A stretch of 5,950 bases of DNA from the NCBI GenBank assembly GCA_900543085.1, contig UQQF01000079.1:1-5950 (forward strand), read 5' to 3'. Below, piece after piece: positions 3,795 to 5,950 of this stretch. This stretch comes from an uncultured Eubacteriales bacterium. GTDB taxonomy: Bacteria > Bacillota > Clostridia > Oscillospirales > Oscillospiraceae. The notes beneath the pieces were generated by a model. The model saw only the letters and a program-made list of their open reading frames with translations. It did not search any database and was not told where the DNA came from. Both the position numbers and the translations under genes were made by a program. How positions within the stretch are numbered: position 1 is the stretch's first letter; every line of letters starts with the position of its first letter.

Positions 3795-5950
3795 TTAAGC
3801 ATTAACACCATCAACACTATTTATAGTGATCGTGCAGGGACCATCAACAGTAACGTCGAATTCCAGAGTCGTAGTGCCAGCAACATCCTCAAAAGTCACA
3901 GAGTCAGTCACAGTGTTGCCATTACCGTAGTTGACAGTGTAGTTAACAGTCTGATTAGCAGCGCGGAAAGCGTCATCCTTGGTAACAACGACAGTCACGG
4001 TGCGATCGCTGTACTTATCCACGACGACAGTATCGTCATCGCCTTTGAAGTTGACAGTGTAGTTGCTCAGATCTTCTTTAGCGGTGACAGTCCAGTTAAC
4101 AGCCTTAACGTCGATCACATAGATGACCTCGACCTTGTTGCTAGCGTTAACGAAGTACAGGATGTCGATGGGAACGTCATCATTGTAGTTGTTATACAGG
4201 AAGTCGGCAAGATCGTCGACGCTGTCGATGTCGCTCTCCGGACGGAGATCAACAACGGGAACGTCAGCGGGAACCAGGCTGCCGTTCAGCCACACCTTAT
4301 CGCCGTCGGAATCCGCACGAAGCTCATCGGTGCTATCAACAATGTAGGTGTAGATAGGATCGAGGCTTATAGCGTAACCGGTGTTGGCGTCGAGGGTGTA
4401 GGAGTAGAAGCCGGCGTTGATATTGAAGGCATTAACGTGATCAGCATCAACGTAGAAGGTCTCATACTCATCGCTGCCGTTCAGATAAGCGATGTCAAAC
4501 TTGTAGACGCTATCAGTCAGGCCGTCCCATTCGCTGGCACTGATGTCCTCGGGGAAGAAGACATAGCCGCCACGGACAATACCAGCGTCGTGGGCAAAGA
4601 CGACGACAGCGGCATCGTTTCCAGCAAGAGACTCAACAACAGTGACGCAGACATCACTGAGCTTAATCTCGCTGACCGGGTAGTTGTAATCGTAAGCGTC
4701 GATCAGAGCGGAGACACCCTCGTAGGACTTGATGTCGAGAGTGCTGCCAGCGCCAGTGGCAATAATGAAGGTAACGTCTTCGGCATCGTAGTAGACGTCG
4801 GTGTCGTTGATTTCCTTGCCGTTGGCAGTGAACACAGCCTCATTGTAGTAACGGTAGTCACCATAGCTCCAGCCGTTAGTGAAAGCAGGAACCGGGCCGT
4901 AGGTCGCATTATCGGGGTAGAGTTCATCGGTGATGTCGAAGTACTCGCCCTCCTCGTTGTGATACTTGTTGTACCAGGCAGAGGTCACAGGAACAGTGAT
5001 CTTATCGCCGGTCTCGACGTCAACGAATTCGGCCTCATAGTCGAAGTCGACATCGTAATCGCCGGGGTTGGTGATGCGATCAGCGCCGGTGAAGTAAGCA
5101 ACGGTCTGGTAGCCGGAGTTGCTCAGGCCGAGGTAGTGGCCGTGAGTGTCGAGCTTGAAGGAATAAGCCGGAGTGTTGACGTTCGGGTTCTTGAGAACGG
5201 CTTCGATCTCGTCGATCTCGCTCTGAACATCAGCCAGGCTGACAAGGGCAGACATCTCGAGGACGGTGCCGTCGCTCAGAGTGATGTCGTAGTTGCCATT
5301 GCGATCCCTGTCAAGGTCAGTGACGACGCCAGAGGTGGCGCTCACGGGGTAGACATAGTAGGCACCGTGCTCGGTCTCGAGAACGATGATGCTAGCCCTG
5401 CGGTCAATCTTGGAGATGTCGGTCTTGATGTTGTCGTTCTTGACGGCAACGTTGCCTATGACCGTGGTGTCCTTGGTCTCGGAACGAGTGCCCATAACGG
5501 AGTTCCTATAATTATAGGTTACGCCAACGTAATCCTTGACACCGTCCAGATCAAGAGCGCTGTTGTCGATGACATAGTACTCATAATCGGCATCGGCAGC
5601 GAGGCCAACCTGCAGGGCGCCGTCGGCAGTCTTGTCGAGCTTGGCAAGAGCCTTCTCGCCCTCAGACTTGGCATAGCAGTCATACTCGGTGGTCTTGGCA
5701 AGGTCATAGGTGTAAACGCCGGTGTTGGTCTTGCCCTCGACGAACCAGATACGGGCAGCGTGATACATCATATCGAGGCTGGTGTCAGCCTTAATAGTCT
5801 CAACCGTCGTGGAATGGCTGTAGTAGCCTGCCTTCAGGACGGTAGCATCAGCGCCGTTGCCCTCGTTGTCATAGATGATGCCTTCAGCATGATTCAGCTT
5901 AAAGACGTTCCAGCCGAGGGTACCCTCATAAGAGTAGCGATCACCGATGT
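3795..5950 (-). CDS. Large acidic surface-type protein, N-terminus missing
   Basis: The frame is open to the right edge, so the true start is outside; ATG 5771 is internal, since 59 further codons precede it without a stop. The 717 visible residues are rich in Asp, Glu, Tyr, Val, Asn and Thr, with only three cysteines and no membrane segment or sorting motif at the C-terminus, which ends INSVDGVNA. The composition suggests stacked beta-strand modules. The last 110 or so residues contain NWTV, NYTVNF and NYTVNY strands near 615, 629 and 669, apparently related repeats. Segments such as TLGWNVFKL and ARIWFVEGK remind me of the long S-layer-homology proteins of Oscillospiraceae, whose SLH anchors and signal peptide are N-terminal and would lie outside the window. 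That family assignment is from memory and not proven here. GC is clearly lower than in the neighbours (26 of 60 bases at 4021-4080 against 43 of 60 at 3241-3300), fitting either codon bias for high expression or transfer. Confidence 0.8.
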   Translation of the reverse strand, partial: IGDRYSYEGTLGWNVFKLNHAEGIIYDNEGNGADATVLKAGYYSHSTTVETIKADTSLDMMYHAARIWFVEGKTNTGVYTYDLAKTTEYDCYAKSEGEKALAKLDKTADGALQVGLAADADYEYYVIDNSALDLDGVKDYVGVTYNYRNSVMGTRSETKDTTVIGNVAVKNDNIKTDISKIDRRASIIVLETEHGAYYVYPVSATSGVVTDLDRDRNGNYDITLSDGTVLEMSALVSLADVQSEIDEIEAVLKNPNVNTPAYSFKLDTHGHYLGLSNSGYQTVAYFTGADRITNPGDYDVDFDYEAEFVDVETGDKITVPVTSAWYNKYHNEEGEYFDITDELYPDNATYGPVPAFTNGWSYGDYRYYNEAVFTANGKEINDTDVYYDAEDVTFIIATGAGSTLDIKSYEGVSALIDAYDYNYPVSEIKLSDVCVTVVESLAGNDAAVVVFAHDAGIVRGGYVFFPEDISASEWDGLTDSVYKFDIAYLNGSDEYETFYVDADHVNAFNINAGFYSYTLDANTGYAISLDPIYTYIVDSTDELRADSDGDKVWLNGSLVPADVPVVDLRPESDIDSVDDLADFLYNNYNDDVPIDILYFVNASNKVEVIYVIDVKAVNWTVTAKEDLSNYTVNFKGDDDTVVVDKYSDRTVTVVVTKDDAFRAANQTVNYTVNYGNGNTVTDSVTFEDVAGTTTLEFDVTVDGPCTITINSVDGVNA

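Noticed and set aside
5769..5771. ATG as the start of the surface-protein gene
   Set aside because: The frame is open for 59 more codons to the window edge with the same composition, and no ribosome site precedes this ATG.

Overview
The window looks like part of a chromosome from a GC-rich anaerobic gut-type Firmicute, probably Oscillospiraceae or a close relative. This is inferred from three things: a ferredoxin-type [FeFe] hydrogenase, a methionine gamma-lyase of the anaerobe type, and a large acidic surface protein resembling the long S-layer-homology proteins of that group. Shine-Dalgarno sites are strong (AGGAGG type), and intergenic regions are packed with GC-rich hairpins.

Layout. Bases 1-1364 (minus) hold most of a group B-type [FeFe] hydrogenase whose C-terminus lies beyond the left edge. 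Bases 1365-1769 are intergenic. They hold the hydrogenase promoter, then a roughly 285-base mosaic of back-to-back palindromes bounded by two identical 23-bp hairpins, including a terminator for the next gene. Bases 1770-2963 (minus) encode a PLP enzyme best read as methionine gamma-lyase. A 135-base divergent promoter region (2964-3098) separates it from ridA (3099-3470, plus). The two predicted -35 boxes sit back to back inside one 14-bp inverted repeat. Bases 3471-3794 hold the ridA terminator, a 26-codon remnant of the 3' end of another plus-strand gene with its own terminator, and a terminator for the minus-strand gene that follows. Bases 3795-5950 (minus) are the C-terminal 717 residues of a large secreted or surface-type protein whose N-terminus lies beyond the right edge.

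How the genes fit together. Methionine gamma-lyase releases methanethiol and an enamine/imine that becomes 2-oxobutyrate plus ammonia. RidA hydrolyses exactly such reactive enamines/imines, so the divergent pair makes biochemical sense. 2-Oxobutyrate oxidation in anaerobes usually yields reduced ferredoxin, which a hydrogenase could use, but a direct link to this hydrogenase is only inference.

The most unusual part is the tail-to-tail junction at about 3559-3800. The plus-strand remnant and the minus-strand surface-protein gene have similar last residues, nearly the same stop-to-terminator spacing (32 and 31 bases), and terminators differing mainly by compensatory stem changes. This suggests the remnant is the leftover tail of a paralogous surface-protein gene.
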